Source of the DNA: Eopsaltria australis
Lineage: Eukaryota > Chordata > Aves > Passeriformes > Petroicidae
DNA: 64,000 nucleotides
Assembly (NCBI GenBank): GCA_034509425.1
Contig: JAVTVJ010000660.1
Coordinates: 248,001-312,000 of the forward strand
Direction: 5' to 3'
Positions 44,801 to 61,055 of the stretch are shown piece after piece. The position numbers and the translations under genes were made by a program. The number at the start of each line of letters is the position of its first letter. The stretch's first letter is position 1. Under the pieces are notes generated by a model. It did not search any database. It had not been told where the DNA came from and was given only the letters and a program-made list of their open reading frames with translations.

Positions 44801-46539
44801 CCAAACGCTCCTGGAGCTCTGGCAGCATTGGGGCTGTGCCCATTCCTGGGGGAGCCTGTTCAGTGTGCAGCTGAGAGACTGCACAAACAGAAAAAGGGGA
44901 CTCTAACAAACCCCCTGTAATTTACAGTAAAATCACCACAACTTGCACGTACAAATGTTTGGTCCCACAAGGAGAGGGCAGGAATTAGGGTGGAGGAATG
45001 GCACAGGATATTTCTGTCACATTTGGAAACGCAAGCCCACACGATGGCCTGGTGAGGCCATTGCCTCACAAACGTGGTCGCAAATCAGGTCACTCAGAGA
45101 AGATCTGTCCTGAACAAGAGGAAATGCAGCCTTCACCATTTCCACCTGCCATTTTGATCAGAAATGAATCCATCAGGCTGCTGGAGCCAGCCTGAGCTCC
45201 AGGGCTCAGAGCTCGGTGCCTCACACCCCGGCACAGACACCTCGGCAGAGAGAGGGGAAACTCAGCAGGCTGTGACAGAGCTTTGTTCCATGGAACAACA
45301 GACAGTCACTGCAGCCTCAGATTAATCACTTCCCTCCGCCCCAGACACCTGGAAACCAAGCACTCAGCTTTCCCCAAGTGTTTGAAGTGCCAGATTTCGC
45401 TGGTAGGACAGAGCAGGGCTGGAGCTTGTGGGGACCCCTCAGTAACCCAGGGCCCACTGCCAGGGTCAGTCTAGTGTTTGACGCATCTCAGATCTCACAG
45501 AGGTACCAGTTTTACCCTTGCCAATATCTGTGAACGCTGGGCAATGTCACTGCCTCTCAGAGCAGCCCAGCAGCCTGCCAGAGCCGCCTACACCCAGGTG
45601 ATAACAGCAAGAGCCATCTCCAGCCACCAGCTTTAGCCATGAGATGGTGCCTTGGCATCTGAGCCTCACGCCTGGCACCCAAACCAAAAAACAAATCAGA
45701 CAGCTCAATTTAGGGCAGTGCGGAACACAGGGGGTGGTGGGAGCCATCAGCATTTTGTGCAGCTTTTGCCTTGTGGGAACCTCAAAGTAGCACCCAGGAG
45801 AGGCCAGGAGCACTGCTGGGTGTAGAGCACATAGATCCCAGATCCCAGTATGGTCTGGGTGAGAAGGGACCTTAAAGCTCATCTCATTCCACCCCCTGCC
45901 ATGGGCAGGGACACCTTCCACTATCCCAGGTTGCTCCAAGCCCCAACCAACCTGGCCTCGGGCAAATCCAGGGATGGGGCAGCCACAGCTGCTCTGGAAA
46001 CCCTGTGCTCTATGGAAACAAGGACAAGCTAAGCCAAGGAGAAACCGGAGATCCCTGGCAGGAGCTCGTGTGCCACAGGTCTAACAGATTGCAATGGGGA
46101 GAATGGGCAGAGGCTCCATATTCCTCCCTGTATCCTCAGCTGTGTCACCAGGGACAGAGGCTCCATATTCCTCCCTGTCCCCCCAGTTCTGTCACCAGGC
46201 AAAGTGAAACTGCGTCCCGACAAGTGCATTCGCCAAGCAGAAAACAGGAAGCACTTGGTATTTAGTTAAAAAGCAAACAGTTCAAATGCAAACTATTAAA
46301 CTCCTCTCATGTCCTTACATTCCTCTCAGCCCAGTTAACTCCTGGATTTCTGCTATAAAACTCCTAGAAAACCTCACTGTCACAGGTTTGAGAAGCGAGC
46401 GATTCCCCCCGAAATGAGCTGAAACGCTGAGCCGAGCCTTGAGTGAACTCACCAAAAACTCCTCTGCAAACTCTCCCCGGCTGAGCTTCTTGCCTTGGGC
46501 CCTTTCCAGGTTCTGCAGCAGGATCCCCCTTTGGTCCAT
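30096..46539 (-). CDS. PTPN22: PTPN22, lymphoid tyrosine phosphatase (LYP/PEP)
   Basis: Cytosolic protein tyrosine phosphatase that dampens antigen-receptor signalling by dephosphorylating Src- and Syk-family kinases, partly bound to Csk. Twenty-one coding exons: 46453-46539, 43417-43525, 42386-42462, 41391-41486, 41018-41056, 40523-40594, 40387-40446, 39868-40010, 39015-39081, 37924-38001, 37320-37412, 35892-35968, 34653-35380, 33543-33632, 33274-33404, 32566-32593, 32128-32208, 31730-31833, 31317-31347, 30494-30571, 30096-30160 (777 aa; human 807). The PTP domain covers about 1-300. WPD-loop Asp195, nucleophile Cys227 in [10 protein letters not shown], Arg233 and the regulatory Cys129 all fall at human numbering. 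The 243-residue exon 13 is a disordered interdomain. Exon 14 carries the Csk-binding P1 motif ([11 protein letters not shown]) and exon 17 a second copy. The end, [13 protein letters not shown], matches the human C-terminal homology region. Confidence 0.97.
30636..30815 (-). mobile_element. CR1 fragment, PTPN22 intron 19
   Basis: GGTTGGAAAAGGCCTCTGAG and CTTCCAGGGATCCAGGGGCA, 65 bp upstream (gene sense) of exon 20. Confidence 0.85.
31405..31520 (+). repeat. Direct duplication, period 78 bp, PTPN22 intron 18
   Basis: CTGTGGTAAAGGGAATTCAC followed by TGGTAAATG occurs at 31412 and again at 31490. Confidence 0.85.
32985..33160 (+). mobile_element. CR1 tail, PTPN22 intron 15
   Basis: CCCTGGAAGTGTTCAAAGCC through ATTCTGTGATTCCATGA. 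Confidence 0.85.
34074..34200 (-). mobile_element. CR1 fragment, PTPN22 intron 13
   Basis: GAATCATAGAATGGGTTGGG and ACCATGGCAGGGGTGTCACC. Confidence 0.8.
35670..35735 (+). mobile_element. Short CR1 tail, PTPN22 intron 12
   Basis: ACTTTTCCAACCTTTATGAT then TCTATGAA; only the extreme 3' end. Confidence 0.5.
38045..38290 (+). mobile_element. CR1 fragment, PTPN22 intron 9
   Basis: TGTGAGGATGGGGAGGCCCT, CTGGATCCCTGGAAGTGCCC and TGCTTCCAACCCAAGTC. It starts about 45 bp upstream (gene sense) of exon 10. Confidence 0.9.
39378..39680 (+). mobile_element. CR1 fragment of a second subfamily, PTPN22 intron 8
   Basis: AACAAGAGGAAATGGCCTCA, GGCTGCCCAGGCCAGGGGTG and CCTAAACAACTCCATGATTC. The internal sequence differs from the common copies in this window. 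Confidence 0.85.
40800..40895 (-). mobile_element. CR1 fragment, PTPN22 intron 5
   Basis: GGTTGGAAGGGACCTTAAAG and CCCCCTGCCATGGGCAGGGA. Confidence 0.85.
41811..41891 (+). repeat. (ATCT)n-(ATCC)n compound microsatellite, PTPN22 intron 3
   Basis: About 57 bp of CTAT/ATCT tetramers passes directly into about six CATC units. It is likely length-polymorphic. Confidence 0.95.
42795..42862 (+). mobile_element. CR1 tail, PTPN22 intron 2
   Basis: GACTCGATCTTGGGGGCCTT then CCAACCCTAATGACTCTGTG. Confidence 0.75.
43112..43260 (-). mobile_element. CR1 fragment, PTPN22 intron 2
   Basis: CACAGAATCACAGAATATCC and CATCGAGTCCAACTCCCATC. Confidence 0.85.
44685..44868 (-). mobile_element. CR1 fragment, PTPN22 intron 1
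   Basis: GGAATATCCTGGGCTGGAAG and CTCCTGGAGCTCTGGCAGCA. It is of the same subfamily as the 43112 and 8843 copies. Confidence 0.85.
45843..46015 (-). mobile_element. CR1 fragment, PTPN22 intron 1
   Basis: GAGAAGGGACCTTAAAGCTC and ACACCTTCCACTATCCCAGG. Confidence 0.85.
46100..46200 (+). repeat. 47-bp tandem duplication, PTPN22 intron 1
   Basis: CAGAGGCTCCATATTCCTCC starts at 46108 and 46155; each copy ends near TGTCACCAGG. Confidence 0.85.
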
Positions 46540-46689
46540 GGTGCCTGAGCTGGAGCGTGCCTGGCCTGGCCCTCCTGGGAAGGGACATGTCAAGTGATCG
46601 GCAGCGGAAGGCACCGCCGCGAGCGCTGGCTGTGGTTTTCTGACTTCATCACAGCCCAAAGGAAATTAGTACGTAGCAGATAATCCTGG

Positions 46690-46722
46690 TCAAACAACAC
46701 AACACAACACAACACAACACAG
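46690..46722 (+). repeat. (AACAC)n pentamer repeat upstream of PTPN22
   Basis: About six ACAAC/AACAC units, roughly 150-180 bp upstream of the PTPN22 ATG. Confidence 0.9.
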
Positions 46723-46987
46723 GGCACGGGGCCCTGGCACCCTCTGTTCAAACCTCCCCCACCTGGCACAGAGTGGGCAGCACCAAGGGGACACAATGGA
46801 CACCAGTCCGAGCCCCCCGCCACCCCAGTTCCCTCAGCCATCACTGCCAGGAGTGAGCACAGGGGGCAGCTGTGGAGCATTCACATCCCCAGGGGCTGTG
46901 CTTCACCAGGAGGGCTTCAAACCTGGAGTGTGACTGGAGGAGTCCATAAAACAGCATGGAAAATCCACAGCTCCCTTCACAGTTTTA

Positions 46988-47115
46988 ACACAGAATCCCA
47001 GAATGGTTTGGGTTGGAAGGGACCTTAAAGCTCATCCCAGTGGGCAGGGACAGCTCCCACTATCCCAGGTTGCTCCACGCCCCATCCAGCCTGGTCTTGG
47101 ACACTTCCAGGAAGT
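46988..47115 (-). mobile_element. CR1 fragment upstream of PTPN22
   Basis: AGAATGGTTTGGGTTGGAAG and TATCCCAGGTTGCTCCACGC. Confidence 0.85.
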
Positions 47116-47589
47116 GGAAGTTTTACTTTGCTTTCCATATCAGCTGTATAATATTCTGAAGGAATCCTTCAGGCAGATGCTGACACCCAAACAGGAGTTA
47201 CTGCCCTGGACTGCACAGCTTCCAGAGAAAAACCATTCGTGTGCTTCAGGTCAACTCTTCCAGCCACCATTCCCCACATTCCATGGCTTTTGCCAAGAGA
47301 CAGGATCATATCTGATTCTAGCAGAGTATGGAAGTCAAATTAATGATGCCAGCCTGATTCACCTCTCACTGTGTAACACCTGAAAAACCCCACAGGCAAA
47401 AGGAGAGGCCATTCCCAGGTGGGAAGAGGAGGCAGAGAGCACAGTTCTGGAGGTCCATCCATCTTCTCTACAGGAAAAAGTGGGGAAAGCTAAACAAAGC
47501 TAAGCTAAAAACAACAATTCTCAACAAAAACAACAAAAAAAACAAACCCAAAAGATTTAAGAATCACATCTTCCATATTTCCAATACCT

Positions 47590-47731
47590 CACTTGTTGCA
47601 CAAAGGCTTCAGGCTCTTTGAACCAAGCCTGATTCTCTCCCTGACTGTAACTAGGGCCATTCAATGTGTCCCCTTCCAGGTTTTCTTGCAGATGGGGTGC
47701 AGAGCAGCTCCAGGAGTCCTGTATTCCGTAG
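47590..47731 (-). other. Exon-like open segment of unknown identity
   Basis: On the minus strand, a good acceptor (GCCTTTTAG) opens at 47731 and a strong donor (CAACAA|GTGAGG) closes at 47590. The segment between is open in one frame (starting YGIQDSWSC, ending EPEAFVQQ). I recognise no family and no BCL2-homology motif. It could be an upstream noncoding PTPN22 exon, a lncRNA exon, or chance. Confidence 0.2.
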
Positions 47732-48721
47732 CTAAAAGGCAAAGGGCTGCTAATCACTCTTAATTTAAAATATCAAATGCTGATTTTGCAGAAATAAGCC
47801 TTGGAGTCACCTGAGAGGAAGAGTGACCTTTAGAACAACGAATAGGAACATTTTAAAACAAATACCTGCTGAGTCTGCAGTACCAAGCACTAACCTGGAC
47901 GCCTTGAGTAAGTGAAGCCCACTTTTATGACTAACTTCAAGAGAAACTCAGGAAGAAAAACCAATTGGTAACAACAAACTTCACTGGTTTTGCTTGTAGT
48001 GATGGAGAATCTCTTTTACATATGTGGGGTCTGTAAAACTGCTTTTTTATGCCCATCAGTCATTATCTTGATTCTCACTCAAGGGGCAAGCCGAGCTCCT
48101 GAGTTAAGGAATTAAACCCTGAGGCAGAGAAGCAGAAGGGAAGTTTGGTGCTGACTCCAGCAGGGCTTTGTTTAGCAAAGCCATGATCCTGGGCTACACA
48201 CAGCTATGGGCATGGTCTAGCTCCAAATTAAGTCATTTCTGTTAAGATCGGCTGAATTAAATATTAAGAAGTCACTGGAGTCTGCTGACCCGTTCATTCC
48301 TCAAGAAAGGGGTCTGGATAAAAGAAGCTCCATGTCCCTTCCCAGACAGAGCCCAGACTCAGTGTGGCCACAGCTGAGTAAAGGATGGATTGCCAGCTGC
48401 TTTCCCCTGAAAACTGCATAATGCCAATGCTCCAGGGCAGCTCCCCCTAAGGACAGGGACACAACTCAGCTGTGGGAGCTGTTAACAGGAGCTGACTGAT
48501 CTGCCTTTGAGCTCACCTGCAGGCTCACCCCTCACAGTAATTTGGCATATTAATTATTGCCCAATTGCTCCTTAAAGCTCTGCTCCGAGAGGGTCAGAGG
48601 GAAAAGCCCTGCTGGACACAGAGGCAGGAGCTGGGCTGCAGATCTGCCCTGATCCACAGCAGTGATCACATCACTCCATCCACAGTCCTGCGGGTTGAAG
48701 AAACAAGAAACTCCAGAAATC

Positions 48722-49629
48722 GGCCAAGAACGATTCACATTTTTATTAGGAAAAGCAAAAGTCAAGTCTGTTGAACAGTGACAGGGTTTCAGTGAAGTGC
48801 ATGGAAGGCATACTGCCATTTGAGGGTACAACCAAGTCATTCAAACACATCAAAAATTACAAGAAATCTGCCAGAATTGGCTTAAAAGAAGCTTATACTC
48901 CTCACACAGTACCCCAAAGCCCTGTTAGGTCAATCTCACTCTGTACCTCACCCTCAATCCAGGAGCCTGGCACAGGCACAGCGAGCTGGGGGGGAACTTC
49001 ACAGAGGGCAATTCTCACCTCAGTAACACATTCCAACTAAAAACCCCCGTGTGTCTCTTGGAAGGGGAACATGGAGGTTCCAGGGAGCACGATGTGCCCT
49101 GCCCACCCTCCTCTGGAACAGCACAGCTCTGCTCACCCCTAAGTGAAGCTACTACTGAGATCACACAGCAAATAAATATAAAGGGAGTCAAGAATGAAAT
49201 ATTCTCTCTTCACTGCACTGCTCCTCTTAATGTAAGTGGCAGAGTCCTGGTGCCTCTGATGTTTGGGTTTTTGTTTTTTCTTTTTAATTATTTATAATTC
49301 TCAGGATAAAAATCTTTCAAAACTCAGCCCTGAATTCTGCTCAGTTCTGGTTCCACCAGTGACGTTTTTCCCTCATGACAACCATGATGCCACCAGTCCT
49401 GTGACTCACACCAGAGTGACCCTGTCCTTTCCCCAGCCCAGGGGGAGGGTAGACCCTTCATTCTGCCCCATTCCCCAGCCCCAGCTGCTGCTTCCCCCCC
49501 ACCACACAGGCTTTCCAGGCAACTCTGCAGTTCAAAACTACCAAACCAGCACTGGGCATGGCAAAAGAAGCCAGAGAAATCAACTCTTCCTGGATCCTGA
49601 GCATGCATCGTGCTGGGAGCAGGGACCAG
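48722..49629 (-). other. AP4B1: AP4B1 3' UTR
   Basis: Non-coding sequence of about 0.9 kb from the stop to an AATAAA at 48742-48747. No CR1 copy or further coding signal was seen in it. Confidence 0.6.
48742..48747 (-). terminator. Poly(A) signal of AP4B1
   Basis: CCTAATAAAAATGTG on the minus strand, with no better signal between it and the stop codon. Confidence 0.55.
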
Positions 49630-56267
<6,638 letters not shown>

Positions 56268-56319
56268 GGCCCCGCGCCGCCCCCGCTCCCCGCGCCGCTG
56301 CCGGTCCCGCTCCCCGTCC

Positions 56320-56482
56320 TAGGCGCCCGTCCCGATCCCGGTCCCAGATCCCAGGATGCAGTCCCCGATCCCAGTTCCAGGTCCCAGGATGCAGTCCCAG
56401 ATCCCGATCCCAGTTCCAGGTCCCAGGATGCAGTTCCAGTTCCGGTTCCGATCCCAATCCCAGATCCCGATCCCGTCCCCTG
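56320..56482. repeat. Degenerate GATCCC/TTCCAG minisatellite
   Basis: The word CAGGATGCAG recurs at 56352, 56385 and 56424 inside units of 33-39 bp built from GATCCC, GTCCCAG and GTTCCAG. It begins about 53 bp upstream of the AP4B1 ATG. Confidence 0.8.
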
Positions 56483-56501
56483 TTCCCTGTGCCGCCCCGC
56501 C

Positions 56502-56524
56502 CACGTGACCCCCGCGCACGTGAC
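56502..56524 (+). promoter_or_regulatory. Paired CACGTGAC E-boxes
   Basis: CACGTGAC occurs at 56502-56509 and again at 56517-56524, start to start 15 bp apart. CACGTGAC is the core of USF/TFE3/TFEB (CLEAR-type) sites. Binding is inferred from sequence only. Confidence 0.5.
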
Positions 56525-56587
56525 ACCACGCCCCGCCCCTGGCGCGCGGCCAGGCCCCGCCCCGCGCCGCCCGCGCGTGCGCGGCGC

Positions 56588-56599
56588 TTCCCGCCAAAA
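56588..56599 (-). promoter_or_regulatory. E2F-like site
   Basis: On the minus strand this reads TTTTGGCGGGAA, an excellent match to the E2F consensus TTTSGCGGGAA. It lies about 33 bp before the DCLRE1B ATG, which would suit S-phase expression of a telomere nuclease. Confidence 0.5.
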
Positions 56600-56631
56600 C
56601 CGGCGTGACGGGCCCGGGTTCCCCGCGCGCC

Positions 56632-58397
56632 ATGAGCGGGGCGGTGCTGCCCGGGACCCCCATCGCCGTGGACTTCTGGAGCCTGCGCAGGGCGGCCGGC
56701 GCCCGCCTCTTCTTCCTGTCCCACATGCACTCGGACCACACAGTGGGGCTGTCCAGCACCTGGAGCCGCCCGCTGTACTGCTCCCCGCTCACCGCCCGCC
56801 TCCTGCACCGCCGCCTGCAGGTAGGTGTGTCCGGCCCGGCCCGGCCCTCATGGCCTGGGCACCCCCAGCTGCCACACCCGGCCCTTCATCTCCTGGGCAC
56901 CCTGATGTGCCTGTCCCAACCCTCATCACCTGCCCTGCCCAGCCCTCACACCTCGGCCCCTACAGGTGCCCATGTGCTGGATCCGGCCGCTGGAGGTAGG
57001 GCAGAGCCATGTCCTGGGCGAGGTGACGGTGACGCTGATCGACTCCAACCACTGCCCTGGCTCCGTTATGTTCCTCTTTGAGGGCACCTTTGGCACCATC
57101 CTCTACACAGGTACAGGGCAGGTTCCCACAATCACAGAATCACAAAATGGGTCAGGTTGGAAGGGTCCGCAGTGGGTCCCAACTCCTTGCTCAAGCACGT
57201 GGCACAGAATTGTGACCAGATGGTTCTGAAATATCCTCAGTGTGGGAGACTCCACACCCTCTCTGGGCCCTGCCCTGCCATCCCTGTCCTTGCAGGAGAT
57301 TTCCGCTACACCAGTGCCATGCAGGGCGAGCCGGTGCTGAGGGGCCGCCACATCGACCGCCTGTACCTGGACAACACCCACTGCCACCCCCAGCGGGCCC
57401 TGCCCTCGCGGGCGCTGGCCACACGCCAGGCTGCCCACCTCATCCGTGCCCACCCGGAGCACCACGTGGTCATCGGTGAGTGCTGCCCTCCCTCCTGCCA
57501 GCACAGCCCCGGCAGGGCTCGTGTCCCTTGCGCTGTCCCTGAAGCGCTGCTCCCCTGGCAGGTGTGTACACCCTGGGCAAGGAGACGCTGCTGGTGGACC
57601 TGGCTCTGGAGTTCAGCACGTGGGTGGTGGTGAGCCCCTGGCGCCTGGAGCAGATGCGGCTGCTGGAGCTGCCCGATGTGTTCACTGCTGAGGAGGGCGC
57701 AGGCTGGATCCGCGCCGTGGATGTCGCCGAGATCCGCTGGGACACGCTCGTTGCCTGGAACGCCCTGCACCCCACCATTGCCATCATCCCCACGGGCAGG
57801 CCCGTCAAGGTCACCCACCCCAAAATCCACCTCATCCCCTACTCGGATCACTCGTCCTTCGCGGAGCTGTGCGAGTTTGTGAAGTGGCTGAAGCCCTGCT
57901 CCGTTATCCCCATTGTGAAGGGGGACATGTGCCAGGTTTATTTTCAGGAATACCTGAGCTCTGCTCCTCAGGTGCTTCCTGAATTCAAAGTCCCTAAGCC
58001 TGTGCAAGAGCCTGGACAGCAGCAAAGCCAAAGGAGGGGGCAGAAACCCACGAGTCTCTGGAAAAGAGCCCAGTCTGTGCCCCGAGGGGTCGTTTATGAG
58101 TCCCCAGAGAAAAACACTGAGAAACCTGAAGCATTTACAAATGTTAAGGGTGCTCAGCACTTCTGTGAGCCAGCTCTCTGCTCAGAAGAAGGCTGCACTT
58201 GCCACAGGGGTGAAAAGGAAGAGCTGAGTGGGGAACAGCTGGGAGCTGCTGGAGCAGCACCTGCGTCCAGTGAGCACCTTGCAACTGGATTTACAGAGAA
58301 GTATTTGCTCACTCCCTTAAACGTTCTAAAGCAGTACTCCTCACGGACGTTTGATGAGCTGGTAGAAGACTTTTTTAGGAAGGGAGACACGCCCTGA
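56632..58397 (+). CDS. DCLRE1B: DCLRE1B, Apollo/SNM1B 5' exonuclease
   Basis: Apollo is a metallo-beta-lactamase/beta-CASP 5'-to-3' DNA exonuclease. It is recruited by TRF2 to process leading-strand telomere ends and also helps in interstrand-crosslink repair. Four exons: 56632-56820, 56966-57110, 57296-57475, 57562-58397 (449 aa; human 532). Metal-binding motifs are intact: Asp14, then HMHSDH with His31, His33, Asp35 and His36 at human positions; His92 in NHCPGS (human His99); Asp113 in GDFRYT. The beta-CASP part includes LYLDNTHC and PYSDHSS. The C-terminus keeps the TRF2-binding YxLxP motif as YLLTP starting at residue 419. Relative to human it lacks about seven residues before NHCPGS and much of the disordered middle segment. 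A CR1 fragment lies in intron 2. The start codon sits in the shared promoter with AP4B1. Confidence 0.95.
57127..57275 (-). mobile_element. CR1 fragment, DCLRE1B intron 2
   Basis: AATCACAGAATCACAAAATG and GAGACTCCACACCCTCTCTG. It makes up most of the 185-bp intron. Confidence 0.85.
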
Positions 58398-60944
58398 AAA
58401 ATTGTGTGACATTGCTGGTGCCAATGCAGCAGGTAGCACTGTCTCCTTCTGCTCCATGCTCAGGTTTCCCATTAGGAGAGAGGAGCTCAGCTCTGGGGCT
58501 CTACTTTCTTTTCCACTTTATAGAGGACAAACATGAAACTAAAACCAGCTTGTAGATGGTGCTTTATAAAAACTTATTTATTTTTCTATCTCTACATCTG
58601 CTGTGTCCCCACACTATGCTGGGCACTGTGGTCCCACTGCCTGTGTGCCTTGTGTCCACTTTTGCAGTGACTTGCCTGTCCCTTGTTAGAAAAGTCACTG
58701 AGAGGTTGATTCAAGCAGAGCTGCAGAGGGTGTGAGCTGTCTGCAGCTGAGTGATTAATGGCTGGAATGTGATGAAAGGAGCAAGGAGGGGGAATTTGAG
58801 AGCCCCAAAGATTCTCCTTTCTGTAAGTCTGTGATACCTCACTGACTATGAGCAGTTCTTTCCAAAGTGAATTACAAATGTTCTGTATTAAGGTGCTTTT
58901 TAAACGTGCTGCTTAGAGAAGTCTAGAAAATGAAGTGCCTTAAAGTCTAGTAATCTGTTTTCTATCTGTTAATTTACTAATTCTTCCGGCTTTTGCATCC
59001 AGCCAGCCAGCTGCAGCTGGATGTAGTCCTGCTCTCCTGAAAGTGCCATCTCAATCTAATTGTCAGTGCTTTTCCAGGTTTGTGGCTAGGAAAAGTAGGG
59101 ATTGTCTGGGTTCTTGAGTTGTAGGCTTTGCAGAGTGGATCACTCTATCCTCTGCAGTCTCTGCACTCAGCCTTGCACCTCTGAATTCTGTTTGATTGCA
59201 AAGCACTCCTGATAACTGCCAGTGTTCTGCCTTCCCATTCTGCCTGCTCTTGTCCTCCAGTGGCAAATGGGATGGGAGATAATGAAACATCTGCTTAGTG
59301 GTGTGAAGTGCTCAGTGTGAGCAGCACTGTTAGGAAGGATTGTGAGTGAACAGCAGAACTGGCTCTGGTAGTCAGAGGCTGGGCACTGCCCCACTGTGGA
59401 TCAGCTGCAGAGCCCTGGCCTGGCACAGCTGGGAATGGGTACCCACTGCAGCTGACTGTGCCAAACTGCACTGCCAACGTTTCAAGGTGGCCCCTCTTAT
59501 GGTCAGAGCAGCTGGAGTGGAAATGGACCCTGGACCCTGTCCTGAAGCAACAAACCAGTTTGTTTCTCAGCTCTCTCCATCCTCTTTTTGTTACTTTCTA
59601 GGCAAAACGTTCCAGAATTTCCTGAACATAGCGTCCCGCAAGGCCTTTCCAAGAGGCAGCTAGATGAGCTGAATTCCCTGAACTGAGCCAGAAAAGGAAG
59701 AGTTTGCTCTTGGAGTAGAGCCAGGCCTTGTGAAAAGCCAAGGTGCCCCTGATGCAGCAGTTGCAGCAGTCACAAACAGGGCTGTCCAGAACAGTGAGAG
59801 TGTCGACAGCCAGAGTGGGGATGTTTGGAAAGATGTTTGTTTGTTTGGCAAACACCAACCCTGACTCCAGCCCTGTGCTTTCCCAGGCATGGCAATGTTT
59901 ATCCCTGTTACATAAGGAGGGCCTGTCCCTGGGGCTGCTGTGGCTCTGCCTGCCAGCTGCCAAGGGGACATTAGGAGTGACAGAGCAGTGTCCTGTGAGC
60001 TGCACTTCACACAGGGCAGCAAGGGCAGCTTGAGCCTCCTGCTGTGGGCCCTGTGTCCCTGTGAGTGCTTGGGGTTTTCTCCGTGGATTATTTCCTAATC
60101 CAAACTCCACTGCAGAGCTCCGTCAGGTGGGTGTGAGTGGAGACACCTGCACGTTTTGTAACATGGAAATGACAGTGCTGTGCTCGTGGTGTGCTGTCTG
60201 CTGCTGCTGCCTGGGAGATGCAGGCTGTTATTTAAATATTGTTGAAATTCAAGTGACTCATTTGACAAGCAGGGGAGTGAAGCGCTGCCTGAACTCCCAA
60301 ATTCCATGTCTTGCTTTCAGCAGCCTCTCCACTGCTGGGCAGAAATGCTCACCTTCTGAGTCACTGCTCCACTTGGGCATGTTGCAAATGACCCTGGAGA
60401 TCTGATGTTTTGTAGCATCCAGCCTTCCTTTTTTTTTTATTCTTATCAACTATTAAAGTAAATTAAGTGGAGAATCTCCTCATCAGCCTCTGGGCAAAAA
60501 GGAGTTGTAAATGGTAATTCTTTACAGAGGTAAATATGAGCCTTAATCTTTCAAAAACAAGTGAACATTGTAGACTTCAGAGTCTGGGGATCTGCATCCT
60601 ATTTCTGCATGCTCAGTTAAAGGTGTAGAATAAAATGCTGGCTTCACTTTCTAGAGCTGAAAAGATAATTCCTGCCATTTGAGGAGGAAATTATCCATCA
60701 TGCAGAGCCAAGGAAACCTAAAATCTCTCTGTGGCTTGAAAAGGCAATAGAAGCAGGAGAGACTTGACCAACAGTCAAGTTGGAGACCTTTGCCTCAGCA
60801 CAGCAGGTGCACAAGGCAGTGCCAAACATTTCTTCCCTGTAAGGTGTTTAAATACTACCCTTGTGTGCTATCCTAAAATGCTAGAAAGTAAAACACAGCC
60901 TTGTGGGGAAAACTGGAATTTGCTGAGTGTTGAGGCTTCTGGGC

Positions 60945-61055
60945 ATCCTTGAGCTTCCCCTGATGATGAGATTAGTGATGGACCTGGCAGTGCTGGATGA
61001 GTGGTTGGACTCTGTGATCTTCAGTGAATTTCCCAATCTAAAAGAGTCCATAAAG
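60945..61055 (+). mobile_element. CR1 tail between DCLRE1B and HIPK1
   Basis: GGCAGTGCTGGATGAGTGGT and GACTCTGTGATCTTCAGTGA. It resembles the copy at 39378. Confidence 0.7.

Larger units (their letters stand above)
46540..48721. other. PTPN22-AP4B1 spacer (BCL2L15 expected, not found)
   Basis: Apart from a CR1 copy, a short pentamer repeat and one exon-like frame (47590-47731), nothing recognisable was seen. The PTPN22 core promoter should lie at its left end, which is not CpG-rich. Confidence 0.6.
56268..56631. promoter_or_regulatory. Bidirectional CpG promoter between AP4B1 and DCLRE1B
   Basis: Only 364 bp separate the two divergent start codons, and the stretch is GC- and CpG-rich. On the AP4B1 side it holds a degenerate minisatellite. 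On the DCLRE1B side it holds two CACGTGAC boxes and an E2F-like site. No TATA box is evident. The same head-to-head pair exists in human. Confidence 0.8.

Noticed and set aside
47557..47757. Candidate BCL2L15 exon
   Set aside because: The frame shows no BH-like motif and no resemblance to the human protein; kept only as an unidentified exon-like segment.
48550..48840. 96-codon minus-strand frame downstream of AP4B1
   Set aside because: Overlaps the AP4B1 poly(A) region, has no homology and no suitable splice context.
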